A stretch of DNA of 64,000 nt from Chryseobacterium joostei (GCF_003815775.1 NZ_CP033926.1:1116001-1180000); one strand, 5' to 3'. Shown: positions 1 through 8,122, numbered from the stretch's first letter. Notes: generated by a model from the sequence alone, not told the origin. A program made the numbers and translations.

Positions 1-608
1 TTTTTCTTTACAGTCCTAGGCTGCACTTCCACTCCATTAAGCTCATCTATTAAAAGTACTACATCATCTATATATCTTCCATACATATAATAGATCCAGT
101 ATTTGATAATAAAGCATACAAGCAGCAATGTAATCAGAAAACTAATCCCGAAAATCGCCAGATTATATTCCATATCAAAATGAAAATTAATCTTGATCAG
201 GGATAATAGAAAAGCAAGTGGAATGTAGGAAATATAATAGGAAATGTAAATTTCTTTCGATATAAGCAATTGGGTTTTAAGGTTAAACAGATCATAATTT
301 GTATTAATGCTGTTTTTTTGAAGCAATTTATAAAGCTTAAGAAAGCGGGAATAAAAGTAAACTATAAAAACAATAGTCAGAGCCGTGACAAATATTGAAA
401 TAGTTGTAATATTAGAGTCTGTGGAAGCAAATGGAAAACCAGTAAGAAGCAAGGGCAATGTTACAACCATAAGCCAAAACTCGGTTTTCATATTTATTTT
501 CAACATCTGAATAGGAGAATGAATCTCACGTTGTTTTTCCAGGGAAATTTCAGGAGGATCCTGCCCTGTATCTTTATTCCAAAGTTCTTTAAAGTTGTCT
601 AACTCCAT
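1..608 (-). CDS. Membrane protein downstream of the ECF sigma factor (3' end beyond window)
   Basis: The frame opens with ATG at 608 and stays open to the left window edge, giving 202 visible residues. The first 40 residues are polar (MELDNFKELWNKDTGQDPPE). Four hydrophobic segments follow, near residues 42-60, 65-90, 115-135 and 145-175, then a polar tail. The gene starts 11 bases after the stop of the sigma factor gene on the same strand, so the two are very likely co-transcribed. Membrane proteins in this position often act as anti-sigma factors or partners; that role is inferred only from position. I see no zinc-binding HxxxCxxC motif. No family is recognised. Confidence 0.8.
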   Translation of the reverse strand, partial: MELDNFKELWNKDTGQDPPEISLEKQREIHSPIQMLKINMKTEFWLMVVTLPLLLTGFPFASTDSNITTISIFVTALTIVFIVYFYSRFLKLYKLLQKNSINTNYDLFNLKTQLLISKEIYISYYISYIPLAFLLSLIKINFHFDMEYNLAIFGISFLITLLLVCFIIKYWIYYMYGRYIDDVVLLIDELNGVEVQPRTVKK

Positions 609-619
609 AGTTTAATCTA

Positions 620-1129
620 TTAATTTGAACCCGTACCTTGCTTAGCAATGATCTCCTTTAGCCTTTCTTTCGCTCTTTTAAGCTTCACCCTTGCGTTCAC
701 TTCCGTAATTCCCAATTGGCAGGCAATTTCTCTTCCCGAAAAATCTTCTAAAAAGAAAAAAATCAAAGCTTTATCAATAGGGCTCAGCTGATGAATAGCC
801 TCATACATCAGCTTCATATTCTTATCATCCGTATCATTATAAGGTTCCTGCCTCGCATTGAGTCCATCAATGTCTTGATTCTGTATAAAACTACGTTTTT
901 TTTCACTTCGCAAAAATACAATTGCTGTGTTTAGCGCAGTTCTGTACAGCCATGTTGAGAAATCACTCCTCTTTTGAAAATCGCCATATGATTTCCAGGC
1001 TTGGTAAATAATCTCCTGATAGAGATCATTTTGGTCGTCCTTATTATCCATATACATTTTAGAGATCTTGAAAACAACACCTTTGTGCTTTTCAATTTTC
1101 TCTAAAAATTCTTTTTCGGGTGAAGACAT
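620..1129 (-). CDS. ECF-type RNA polymerase sigma factor
   Basis: A 169-residue sigma-70 family protein of the extracytoplasmic function class. Region 2 covers about residues 12-80, with the core-binding and -10-binding part around DDQNDLYQEIIYQAWKSYGD and FSTWLYRTALN. Region 4 covers about residues 108-160, with the helix-turn-helix FSGREIACQLGITEVNARVKLKRAKERL. Length and order are normal for the group. It directs RNA polymerase to a small regulon, probably in response to an envelope signal. It is followed at 11 bases by a four-helix membrane protein that may hold it inactive. The target promoters are not identifiable here. The ATG at 1129 is the only good start. Confidence 0.92.
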   Translation of the reverse strand: MSSPEKEFLEKIEKHKGVVFKISKMYMDNKDDQNDLYQEIIYQAWKSYGDFQKRSDFSTWLYRTALNTAIVFLRSEKKRSFIQNQDIDGLNARQEPYNDTDDKNMKLMYEAIHQLSPIDKALIFFFLEDFSGREIACQLGITEVNARVKLKRAKERLKEIIAKQGTGSN

Positions 1130-1208
1130 GATTTACACTAATCCTTGGGAAACGTTAAAAAACGTCACCTTATTATAACACAATACTCAAATTTCTGCCT
1201 TTAAGTTA

Positions 1209-1248
1209 AAAAATCCTTAAAAAACAAAAGCGTTTATTAAGGATTTTT
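1209..1248 (-). terminator. Hairpin terminator after the aldehyde dehydrogenase gene
   Basis: A perfect 12-base stem (aaaaatccttaa / ttaaggattttt) around a 16-base loop, with T-rich flanks on both strands. It lies 31 bases past the stop of the minus-strand gene at 1280 and could also insulate the sigma factor gene. Confidence 0.7.
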
Positions 1249-1279
1249 ATTTTATGTTAAATACAAATCAAGATACGAA

Positions 1280-2908
1280 CTAGAAAATATAGTCGGTACT
1301 TAAGAAGTTGGAATCATGTTCTCTCACAATGGTATTTAATAATGTTTTGTTGGATTCCGTCAGTTTTGCAGCCACCAAAGACCGGATTGAAAATGAACGA
1401 AGGGCATCAAAAACAGAAAGCGTTCCCTCTGCACTATCCTTTCTACCTGTAAACGGAAATACATCCGGACCACGCTGTGCCTGACAATTGATATTCACAC
1501 GGCTTACCAGATTTACAAAAGGATCAATGAGTTTCGCTACCTCATGTGGATCTTCGCTGAAAATGCTTACCTGCATTCCATGGGAAGCATTCACCTGATA
1601 ATCTATAGGTTCTTCGATATCCTCAAATGGCACAACAGGAATCACAGGACCGAACTGTTCTTCATGATACAGCTTCATATCACTGTTCACAGGATATACT
1701 ACTGCCGGAAATACAAAAGATTCTTCCGTATAGCCTCCGTCTTTATTCAAAACTGTGGCCCCTTTCGATAATGCATCATCAATACATTCTTTCAAATAAG
1801 GAGGTTTATTTACTTCCGGAAGTGGGGTAACCTTCACATCTTTTTCCCATGGCAATCCGGCTTTCAGCGCAGAAACAGCTTCGCTTAACTTTTTGGTAAA
1901 TTCTCCTGCAATCTCTTTCTGAACAAAGATCAACTTTAGGGCTGTACAACGTTGTCCGTTAAAAGAAAGTGCTCCCAGAATACATTCGCTCACTGCCACA
2001 TCAAGGTTTGCATTTTTAGTTACAATGGCTGCATTTTTAGCATCAAGACTTAAAATTGCTCTTAAACGGTTGACTTTTGGATGTAGTTTTTTCAGCCCGT
2101 TAGCCACTTTACTAGATCCGATAAATGCCAGTACATTGACCTTTCCGCTTTCCATAATTGGTGTGATAATTTCTGAACCTTTTCCATATAAAGTATTCAC
2201 TGTTCCTTTTGGGAAAGCTTCTTTAAAGGCATTCAACAAAGGATAATGAGCCAACACACCATGTTTTGGAAGTTTAAACAAAATTGTATTTCCCATGATC
2301 AACGCTGGAATCAATGTAGTAAAGATCTCATTTAACGGATAATTGAATGGACCCATACTCAAGACTACTCCAAGCGGTGCTCTTCTGATTTGAGCAATGG
2401 TCCCTTCAGCCTCCTGAAAACGGGAAGATTCTCTATCCAGATCCTTAAGCGCATCTATTGTCTGGTTGATGTAATCTGCGGTACGGTCAAACTCCTTGGT
2501 AGAATCTGCCAGCGTTTTTCCGATCTCCCACATTAATAATTTAATGACCAGATCTCGCTGCTGTATCATCAGGTATACAAACTTCTGCATGCACTTGATT
2601 CTTCCCTCCACAGACATCGTGGGCCACTCACCAAGGCCATTATCATAGGCTTTTACACAGGCTTCAAGAACTTCCATCGCCTCATCAGGACCGATATTCG
2701 GAATGCTTCCCAATAGCTTCCTCTCCAATCCGTTTTCTGTTGGTATACACACGGGGGAATAAATATTTTGGGTATCTCCTTTCCACTCTACCAATTCACC
2801 ATTGAGAAGATAAACTTTCTGATGGATTTCAGGAACCTTGAATTCTTCGGGAATTTCGGTTTCGCTTTTAAAAATATCTTGAAATGATGCACTGTTTACT
2901 GAACTCAT
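1280..2908 (-). CDS. gapN: NADP-dependent glyceraldehyde-3-phosphate dehydrogenase-like aldehyde dehydrogenase
   Basis: A 542-residue member of the aldehyde dehydrogenase superfamily, closest in layout to non-phosphorylating GapN, which oxidises glyceraldehyde 3-phosphate directly to 3-phosphoglycerate with NADP. Visible motifs are GPFNYP with the oxyanion Asn189, the cofactor Lys212 in LFKLPK, the GSS motif at 264-266 and the catalytic Cys321 in FNGQRCTALK. The segment that normally reads LELGGK, with the general-base Glu, reads LSLDAK here (Ser287), so the usual base is absent. The protein is about 60 residues longer than typical GapN. It is a single gene with its own terminator. The superfamily is certain; the exact substrate is less so. 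Confidence 0.8.
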   Translation of the reverse strand: MSSVNSASFQDIFKSETEIPEEFKVPEIHQKVYLLNGELVEWKGDTQNIYSPVCIPTENGLERKLLGSIPNIGPDEAMEVLEACVKAYDNGLGEWPTMSVEGRIKCMQKFVYLMIQQRDLVIKLLMWEIGKTLADSTKEFDRTADYINQTIDALKDLDRESSRFQEAEGTIAQIRRAPLGVVLSMGPFNYPLNEIFTTLIPALIMGNTILFKLPKHGVLAHYPLLNAFKEAFPKGTVNTLYGKGSEIITPIMESGKVNVLAFIGSSKVANGLKKLHPKVNRLRAILSLDAKNAAIVTKNANLDVAVSECILGALSFNGQRCTALKLIFVQKEIAGEFTKKLSEAVSALKAGLPWEKDVKVTPLPEVNKPPYLKECIDDALSKGATVLNKDGGYTEESFVFPAVVYPVNSDMKLYHEEQFGPVIPVVPFEDIEEPIDYQVNASHGMQVSIFSEDPHEVAKLIDPFVNLVSRVNINCQAQRGPDVFPFTGRKDSAEGTLSVFDALRSFSIRSLVAAKLTESNKTLLNTIVREHDSNFLSTDYIF

Positions 2909-3053
2909 ATTTTTAGTATTTAATAATTTGAATCTGAATTTTTGAAGAATAAAGGTAGATGTAAAAATTGATTTTAAGAATAATGATTCAATAGATTTGC
3001 TCTATTTAAAAGCTATTTGAATGAAAATTAACTCAGCTAACTAAAAAAAAGAA

Positions 3054-3061
3054 TAATTTTG
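3054..3061 (+). promoter_or_regulatory. Possible -7 promoter box for the thiol peroxidase gene
   Basis: TAATTTTG matches the Bacteroidota TAnnTTTG box exactly and ends 16 bases before the ATG at 3078. No clear -33 TTTG is present at the usual distance, so support is modest. Confidence 0.35.
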
Positions 3062-3077
3062 CTAAAAATAAATTTCA

Positions 3078-3650
3078 ATGTTTTCAAAAATAATTTTCAG
3101 TACATTATTTTTCTTATCAGCATGTGGTTTCGCTCAAAATACAAAAACAAGCAATACCGTTTTGATGAGAGGAACGCCTGTACGTACGTATTCTAAATTG
3201 CCAACAGTAAATAAACCGGCTCCGAAATTTACCCTTACAGACGTTGATATGAAGGAACAAACTTTAGATTCTTACAAAGGAAAATATGTGATTCTTAATA
3301 TTTTCCCAAGTGTAGACACAGGAGTTTGCTCAGCATCTGTTCATCATTTCAATGAGGATGCTGCTAACCTGCCTAACACAGTGGTTCTTTGTATTTCTAA
3401 GGATCTGCCATTTGCCCAAAAGAGATTTTGTGGAGCAGAAGGAATCAAAAACGTGGTTATGCTTTCTGACTTCCGTTCTGATTTCGGATGGAACTATGGG
3501 GTAGAAATGATAGACTCTCCCATGAAAGGTCTTCTCAGCAGAGCTGTAGTAGTGATTGACCCATCAGGAAACATTATTTACGAAGAGCAGGTATCGGATA
3601 TTTCCCAAGAACCTAATTATGAAGCGGCTATTAATGCTGTAAAGGGATAA
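3078..3650 (+). CDS. tpx: Exported thiol peroxidase (atypical 2-Cys peroxiredoxin), probable lipoprotein
   Basis: A 190-residue peroxiredoxin of the Tpx group, which reduces hydrogen peroxide and alkyl hydroperoxides using thioredoxin-type donors. The peroxidatic Cys84 sits in FPSVDTGVC and the resolving Cys118 in AQKRFCGAEG, the Tpx spacing. Unlike cytosolic Tpx of about 165 residues, it has an N-terminal signal (MFSKIIFSTLFFLSAC) with a fair lipobox, LSAC, at residues 13-16; cleavage after AFAQ is the alternative. It should therefore act in the periplasm or on a membrane surface. It is a single gene with its own terminator at 3670. Confidence 0.9.
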   Translation: MFSKIIFSTLFFLSACGFAQNTKTSNTVLMRGTPVRTYSKLPTVNKPAPKFTLTDVDMKEQTLDSYKGKYVILNIFPSVDTGVCSASVHHFNEDAANLPNTVVLCISKDLPFAQKRFCGAEGIKNVVMLSDFRSDFGWNYGVEMIDSPMKGLLSRAVVVIDPSGNIIYEEQVSDISQEPNYEAAINAVKG

Positions 3651-3669
3651 ATTTTTTTTTAAATAATTT

Positions 3670-3698
3670 AAAACCTCTGATAAAAGATCAGGGGTTTT
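3670..3698 (+). terminator. Rho-independent terminator of tpx
   Basis: Stem aaaacctctgat / atcaggggtttt with one G-U pair and a 5-base loop, followed by a T run, 20 bases after the tpx stop. Confidence 0.8.
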
Positions 3699-3772
3699 TG
3701 TTTTTATCTTATTTGTTATATAAAGTTGGAAATCGCAAGAGCGTAAAGTTTTTTTTAATCTTGAAACATCTT

Positions 3773-3950
3773 TTTAAGGCACAAGAAAATCATTGATTTT
3801 AGGCAAGCGGGACTATAATTTATTTGCTCGCAGATATAACAGATTCCGCGGATTTTTTCCATAAACATCTGTTTAATCTCCAAAATCTGCGTGAGGTTTT
3901 AAAAGATATACTATTCAATTTTATCACAGATAAAATCGTTGTGCCTTAAA
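3773..3950. repeat. Nested inverted repeat in a 500-base gene-free stretch
   Basis: The stretch 3699-4153 holds no gene. Inside it are two nested inverted repeats. The outer arms are perfect 12-mers, tttaaggcacaa at 3773-3784 and ttgtgccttaaa at 3939-3950. The inner arms are about 29 bases and imperfect: 3827-3856 begins ctcgcagat, and 3867-3895 ends aaaatctgcgtgag. The inner arms share the GCAGAT pattern found again at 37856-37884 and 51893-51921, so this looks like a dispersed, non-coding, palindromic repeat family. The upstream part (3721-3772) is also repeat-like (aatcgcaagagcgtaaag). From 3951 to 4153 I see only AT-rich sequence before the next gene. Confidence 0.6.
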
Positions 3951-4153
3951 GCAACCTCTTTTTGAATACAAACAGAGATTTTTTAAAGTTTTAGGATTTT
4001 TTTGTAATGAAACAAAGATACTTTGAGGATAATCTTTTTTGAACTACGGGAAACCGTATTATTAATAAATAGAGACCTTATAAATTTGAAATACTAAAGT
4101 CTTTTAATAGCTTTTGAATAAAATTCATGTATTTAGAAACAAAATTATAAACT

Positions 4154-4693
4154 ATGAGCTTAAAAATCAATGGTTTTCTTAACATTTCCTTTGGAGAAAA
4201 CAAACAAAATGTAATTGAAAAAATTAAAGAGAAAAATGGAATTCTTGATTCAGAGAATAGTAATGATGATTCTTTAATTTTTGATAATCTAAAATTTGCA
4301 GGACGGGATACTATATTTATAGCTTTCCATTTTGTTCAAGATAAATTTTGCAGAGCAATGGTTTTTGTAAAAGCAAATTTAGAGAGTCGAACGGTAACTT
4401 TATATAAACAAATTAAAGAGGAAGTAAACGAAAAATATTACAAAACGGTAGATGATTTTGAAAATTATGAATATCCTTATGAACAAAATGACGGACATAT
4501 TGAAACTGCAATCTCTTTAGGCAAAGCAAATTTTTCTAGCTATTGGGCTTTTAAAAATGATAAAAATAAAGAAAATGACTATATCTCTGCTAAAATTGAT
4601 GAAAACTTTAATATTATCATTATTTATGAAAATGGTCAATTAATGACAGAGTTTGAAAACTATAAAAAGCAAAAAAATTATGAAGATTATTAA
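4154..4693 (+). CDS. Hypothetical cytoplasmic protein
   Basis: A 179-residue protein with no signal peptide or membrane segment and no family I recognise. It is rich in Lys, Asn, Glu and Phe and the DNA is visibly richer in A and T than neighbouring genes, which hints at later acquisition. It looks like an alpha/beta protein with strands near residues 55-60 (DTIFIAFHFV) and 152-157 (FNIIIIYE). It stands alone on the plus strand between a repeat-rich gap and a strong hairpin, facing a minus-strand gene. The ATG at 4154 is the first in frame. Confidence 0.65.
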   Translation: MSLKINGFLNISFGENKQNVIEKIKEKNGILDSENSNDDSLIFDNLKFAGRDTIFIAFHFVQDKFCRAMVFVKANLESRTVTLYKQIKEEVNEKYYKTVDDFENYEYPYEQNDGHIETAISLGKANFSSYWAFKNDKNKENDYISAKIDENFNIIIIYENGQLMTEFENYKKQKNYEDY

Positions 4694-4736
4694 ACATAAA
4701 ACTTTGCTGTAATCGTAGAGCAAAGTTTTATGTTTA
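4691..4736. terminator. Perfect 18-base-pair hairpin between convergent genes
   Basis: Arms 4691-4708 and 4719-4736 are perfectly complementary over 18 bases (taaacataaaactttgct) around a 10-base loop. It starts at the stop codon of the plus-strand gene and lies 24 bases past the end of the minus-strand gene at 4760. It probably terminates both. Confidence 0.75.
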
Positions 4737-4759
4737 ATAATGCAATTTAAAAAATCATA

Positions 4760-5521
4760 TTAAACTTTTATCAATATTCCTCCATCTTTCAAAAGCAGAT
4801 ACTCCTGTCCCACTTCCTCCGAAACGTTTTTCAAATCATGACCATCAAATACCTGAGGGATATAAAATTTCTCATGCTCAAACAATCTATAGTGGATGGG
4901 AACCAGTTTTTTAGCATGTAATAAATGAGCTGCTGTAAAGGCTTCTTTCAGATTGAGGGAAGCGGGAACGGGACTATATTCCAATCCGATGACTTCAAAA
5001 TTAACAACGACTCCGTTCACCGGCATAAATGCATAATCTATGTTTGGGTTTTCTTTTCCAAGCTTCCAGAATTGGTTGTGCCAGATGGTATCTCCGCCAT
5101 GAAAGATTTTTGTAGTTGGGTCTTCCACAATCCATGAGGACTGAATTTCTCCCACTCCATCCATTGCAAATACGGGTTTAAAGGTAATATTTCCGTCTGT
5201 GAACGTTTCATCCAGATTTAATACAATCATTTGAACATCATCAATAAGTTTTCTTACAAAGGGCTCTAATCCCGAGTAGACAATCAATTTTCCATCCTTT
5301 TTTAAGCATTTTCTGATGACATTTTTGTCAAAATGGTCCAAATGTAAATGGGTAAACAGGATGTAATCTGCCTGTATATGATCTGAGAATTTCAGCAATT
5401 CTTCTACAGCATCTCCCAAGACGGGTTTATAGTAGGAAAAATCTTCTACGGCATCTATCAGGATAGTTTTGTTTTGGGAAACAAGCTTTATGCCTGCCCA
5501 GTTTAACTTTTGTATTTCCAT
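4760..5521 (-). CDS. Metallo-beta-lactamase-fold hydrolase (UlaG-like)
   Basis: A 253-residue protein of the metallo-beta-lactamase superfamily. The zinc motif HxHxDH is seen as THLHLDH at residues 57-63, and later ligands fit FHGGD near residue 140 and PIHYRL near 209. The N-terminus has the strand-turn pattern of the UlaG/COG2220 group (INWAGIKL-like opening, then ILIDA), which includes lactonases and phosphodiesterases of unknown substrate. It has no signal peptide. It lies 54 bases downstream of a Crp/Fnr-type gene on the same strand and may be its target or partner. The substrate cannot be told from the sequence. Confidence 0.8.
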   Translation of the reverse strand: MEIQKLNWAGIKLVSQNKTILIDAVEDFSYYKPVLGDAVEELLKFSDHIQADYILFTHLHLDHFDKNVIRKCLKKDGKLIVYSGLEPFVRKLIDDVQMIVLNLDETFTDGNITFKPVFAMDGVGEIQSSWIVEDPTTKIFHGGDTIWHNQFWKLGKENPNIDYAFMPVNGVVVNFEVIGLEYSPVPASLNLKEAFTAAHLLHAKKLVPIHYRLFEHEKFYIPQVFDGHDLKNVSEEVGQEYLLLKDGGILIKV

Positions 5522-5575
5522 ATTTCTTTTTTCACAAAGGAAAAGACTTACGGAAGGCTAAACAATAAACAAAAG

Positions 5576-6118
5576 TTAATTAATTCTCTTTCGGATCCTG
5601 CTTAATGAAATAGGAGTAATCCCAATGTAGGAAGCCAGATATTTTAATGGAATGTTTTGAATGTAGTGAGGTTTATTTTCCAGCAGATATTCGTAGAGAT
5701 TCTGTGGGGTGTTTTTCAGCAGGAGCATTTCCCGCTTCATGGCAGCATTCAGTTTTCTGCTCAGATAATAGTTTTGTACGAAGCGACATTGAGGATTAAT
5801 GATAAACATTTCTTTGACCTCATCCAGGGTAATTTCCCATGCCAGTCCTTTATTGATCGATTCATAAATAGCATCAGATCCTTTTTCTTCCACGGTAAAA
5901 ATATCGCCGGGAAAGTAAAACTCTGCACAAACTTCTGTATCTATTTCTGATGTGCTATTGATATAATATTTTCGGACAAGCCCATCTTCTACAAGATAGG
6001 CTTTGTTGTCCGAGAATTTATTTTTTCTTGAAAATTCAACTTCAGCAAATTTTTCCCAAACGGGATCACCATCCTCTACATTAAGGTGTGAAAACAGTGT
6101 TTTATTAATACTTGCCAA
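5576..6118 (-). CDS. Crp/Fnr-family transcriptional regulator with a TTG start
   Basis: A 180-residue regulator. The cyclic-nucleotide-binding-like domain fills about residues 1-115 (AYLVEDGLVRKYY, FYFPGDIF). The C-terminal helix-turn-helix is NIPLKYLASYIGITPISLSRIRKRIN, and the protein ends right after the recognition helix, as is common in this Bacteroidota subgroup. The first possible start codon is TTG at 6118; no in-frame ATG exists near the N-terminus. The codons just upstream (6119-6136) continue in the same frame to the urocanase stop at 6137-6139, so the two genes share a frame with only a stop and six codons between them. The regulator is probably translated from the urocanase mRNA. 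Confidence 0.82.
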   Translation of the reverse strand: MASINKTLFSHLNVEDGDPVWEKFAEVEFSRKNKFSDNKAYLVEDGLVRKYYINSTSEIDTEVCAEFYFPGDIFTVEEKGSDAIYESINKGLAWEITLDEVKEMFIINPQCRFVQNYYLSRKLNAAMKREMLLLKNTPQNLYEYLLENKPHYIQNIPLKYLASYIGITPISLSRIRKRIN

Positions 6119-6136
6119 TGCTGAATCAATTATAAT

Positions 6137-8122
6137 TTACAGTAAATTTTCATCTACAAGGTTCGGAAGGGTAACCTTTAGATTAGGTTCAACCTCCATT
6201 GCTCTTTTAATAGCGAAGATAGCCCCTTCATTTCTTGCCCAGCTTCTTCTGGAGATTCCGTTGTTCACGTCCCAGAAAAGCATAGACTTTAATCTTCTGT
6301 CTGCATCATCACTTCCGTCCAATAGCATTCCGAAGCCTCCGTTGATTACTTCTCCCCAACCGACTCCACCACCATTGTGAATCGAAACCCAGGTTGCCCC
6401 GCGAAAACTGTCACCAATAACATTGTGAATGGCCATATCTGCAGTAAATCTGGAACCGTCATAGATATTGGAAGTTTCTCTGTAAGGAGAATCTGTTCCT
6501 GAAACATCATGGTGATCTCTACCCAGTACTACAGGTCCTATTTCGCCATTTTTAATAGCCTTATTGAATGCTTCTGCAATCTTCATTCTTCCTTCTGCAT
6601 CTGCATAAAGGATTCTTGCCTGAGAGCCTACAACCAGTTTATTTTCCTGCGCTCCTTTGATCCACTGAATATTATCCTTCATTTGCTGTTGGATTTCTTC
6701 AGGGGAGTTTTTAATCATTTCCTCTAATACTGTACATGCAATATTATCCGTCTTTTGTAAGTCTTCAGGATTTCCACTTGCACATACCCAACGGAATGGT
6801 CCAAAACCATAATCAAAACACATAGGTCCCATGATATCCTGAACATAGCTAGGATATTTGAATTCTCTTCCTAATGTCGGGTTTTCTGACATTACATCTG
6901 CTCCTGCTCTGGAAGCCTCCAATAGGAAAGCATTTCCGTAATCGAAGAAGTATGTTCCTTTTTGGGTGTGTTTATTGATTGCAGCAGCGTGTCTTCTTAA
7001 TGTTTCCTGAACTTTTTCCTTGAATAATTCAGGGTTTTCGGCCATCATTGCATTAGATTCCTCGAAGCTTTGACCTGCCGGATAATATCCACCTGCCCAA
7101 GGGTTGTGAAGAGAGGTCTGATCTGAACCGATATCAATTCTTAAATCTTCCTGATCAAATTTCTCCCAAACTTCAACAATATTTCCAAGGTAGGCCAGGG
7201 AAACAGTTTCTTTATTTTGTTGCGCTTCTCTTACTCTTTTTACTAATTCATCAAGATTCTCATGGATTTCATTGACCCATTTCTGTTCGTGACGGATTTT
7301 CGTGATTTTCGGATTTACTTCCGCACATACGGTAACGCATCCTGCAATATTTCCTGCTTTAGGCTGAGCTCCACTCATTCCTCCAAGACCGGAAGTCACG
7401 AAAAGACCTCCTTTTGGTTCTTTATTGATCTTTCTGAACGCATTTAAAACCGTAATGGTAGTTCCATGAACAATTCCCTGAGGGCCTATATACATGTAAC
7501 TTCCCGCCGTCATTTGTCCATATTGAGTCACTCCAAGTGCATTGAATTTCTCCCAGTCATCCGGTTTTGAATAATTTGGAATCATCATCCCATTCGTTAC
7601 CACTACTCTTGGTGCATCTTTATGGGAAGGAAATAATCCCATCGGATGTCCGGAATACATTACCAATGTCTGTTCATTGGTCATTTCTGACAAATATTTC
7701 ATTGTCAACAGATACTGTGCCCAATTGGAGAATACAGCTCCATTTCCACCGTAAGTAATCAATTCGTGAGGGTGCTGAGCCACTGCGTAATCCAAATTAT
7801 TCTGGATCATCAGCATAATTGCTTTCGCCTGCTCAGATTTCCCAGGATAATCTGCAATAGATCTCGCTTTCATTTCATAATCCGGACGGAAACGATACAT
7901 ATAAATTCTTCCGTAGTCTTCTAGTTCCTGCTTAAACTCAGGAATTAGCTCTGCGTGAAATTTTGGATCGAAGTAACGTAAAGCATTCTTTAATGCCAGC
8001 TTTTTCTCCTCCTCTCCTAAGATTTCCTTACGCTTTGGAGCATGGTTTATATTCGTCTCGTATAGTTTTGTTTGTGGCAGCTGATTGGGTATCCCCTGCT
8101 GTATCTGTTCTTGGAATGTCAT
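6137..8122 (-). CDS. hutU: Urocanate hydratase
   Basis: A 661-residue urocanase, which converts urocanate to 4-imidazolone-5-propanoate in histidine breakdown with a tightly bound NAD. Key stretches are YGGNGAVF, the NAD-binding loop GLGGMSGAQPKAG and the active-site Cys region in AGCVTVC and later in IACTVLEEM; the C-terminal part has GRDHHDVSGTDSPYRET and HNGGGVGWGE. The length fits the longer Bacteroidota form. I chose the ATG at 8122 (MTFQEQI), because this is where the family starts; an ATG ten codons upstream at 8152 is possible. No hutH, hutI or hutG is nearby. A Crp/Fnr gene follows in the same frame. Confidence 0.95.
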   Translation of the reverse strand: MTFQEQIQQGIPNQLPQTKLYETNINHAPKRKEILGEEEKKLALKNALRYFDPKFHAELIPEFKQELEDYGRIYMYRFRPDYEMKARSIADYPGKSEQAKAIMLMIQNNLDYAVAQHPHELITYGGNGAVFSNWAQYLLTMKYLSEMTNEQTLVMYSGHPMGLFPSHKDAPRVVVTNGMMIPNYSKPDDWEKFNALGVTQYGQMTAGSYMYIGPQGIVHGTTITVLNAFRKINKEPKGGLFVTSGLGGMSGAQPKAGNIAGCVTVCAEVNPKITKIRHEQKWVNEIHENLDELVKRVREAQQNKETVSLAYLGNIVEVWEKFDQEDLRIDIGSDQTSLHNPWAGGYYPAGQSFEESNAMMAENPELFKEKVQETLRRHAAAINKHTQKGTYFFDYGNAFLLEASRAGADVMSENPTLGREFKYPSYVQDIMGPMCFDYGFGPFRWVCASGNPEDLQKTDNIACTVLEEMIKNSPEEIQQQMKDNIQWIKGAQENKLVVGSQARILYADAEGRMKIAEAFNKAIKNGEIGPVVLGRDHHDVSGTDSPYRETSNIYDGSRFTADMAIHNVIGDSFRGATWVSIHNGGGVGWGEVINGGFGMLLDGSDDADRRLKSMLFWDVNNGISRRSWARNEGAIFAIKRAMEVEPNLKVTLPNLVDENLL

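Noticed and set aside
620..1129. The sigma factor as regulator of the SusC/SusD locus
   Set aside because: SusC here lacks the N-terminal signalling domain, the sigma factor has no FecR-type partner, and 40 kb separate them.
3699..4153. Possible CRISPR-like or tRNA gene in the gene-free stretch
   Set aside because: The repeats are inverted rather than evenly spaced direct repeats, and no cloverleaf with a TTCGA-type loop is visible.
6003..6380. Plus-strand open frame of 125 codons
   Set aside because: It lies antisense to the end of urocanase and the start of the Crp/Fnr gene, both firmly identified, and its sequence has no protein-like features.
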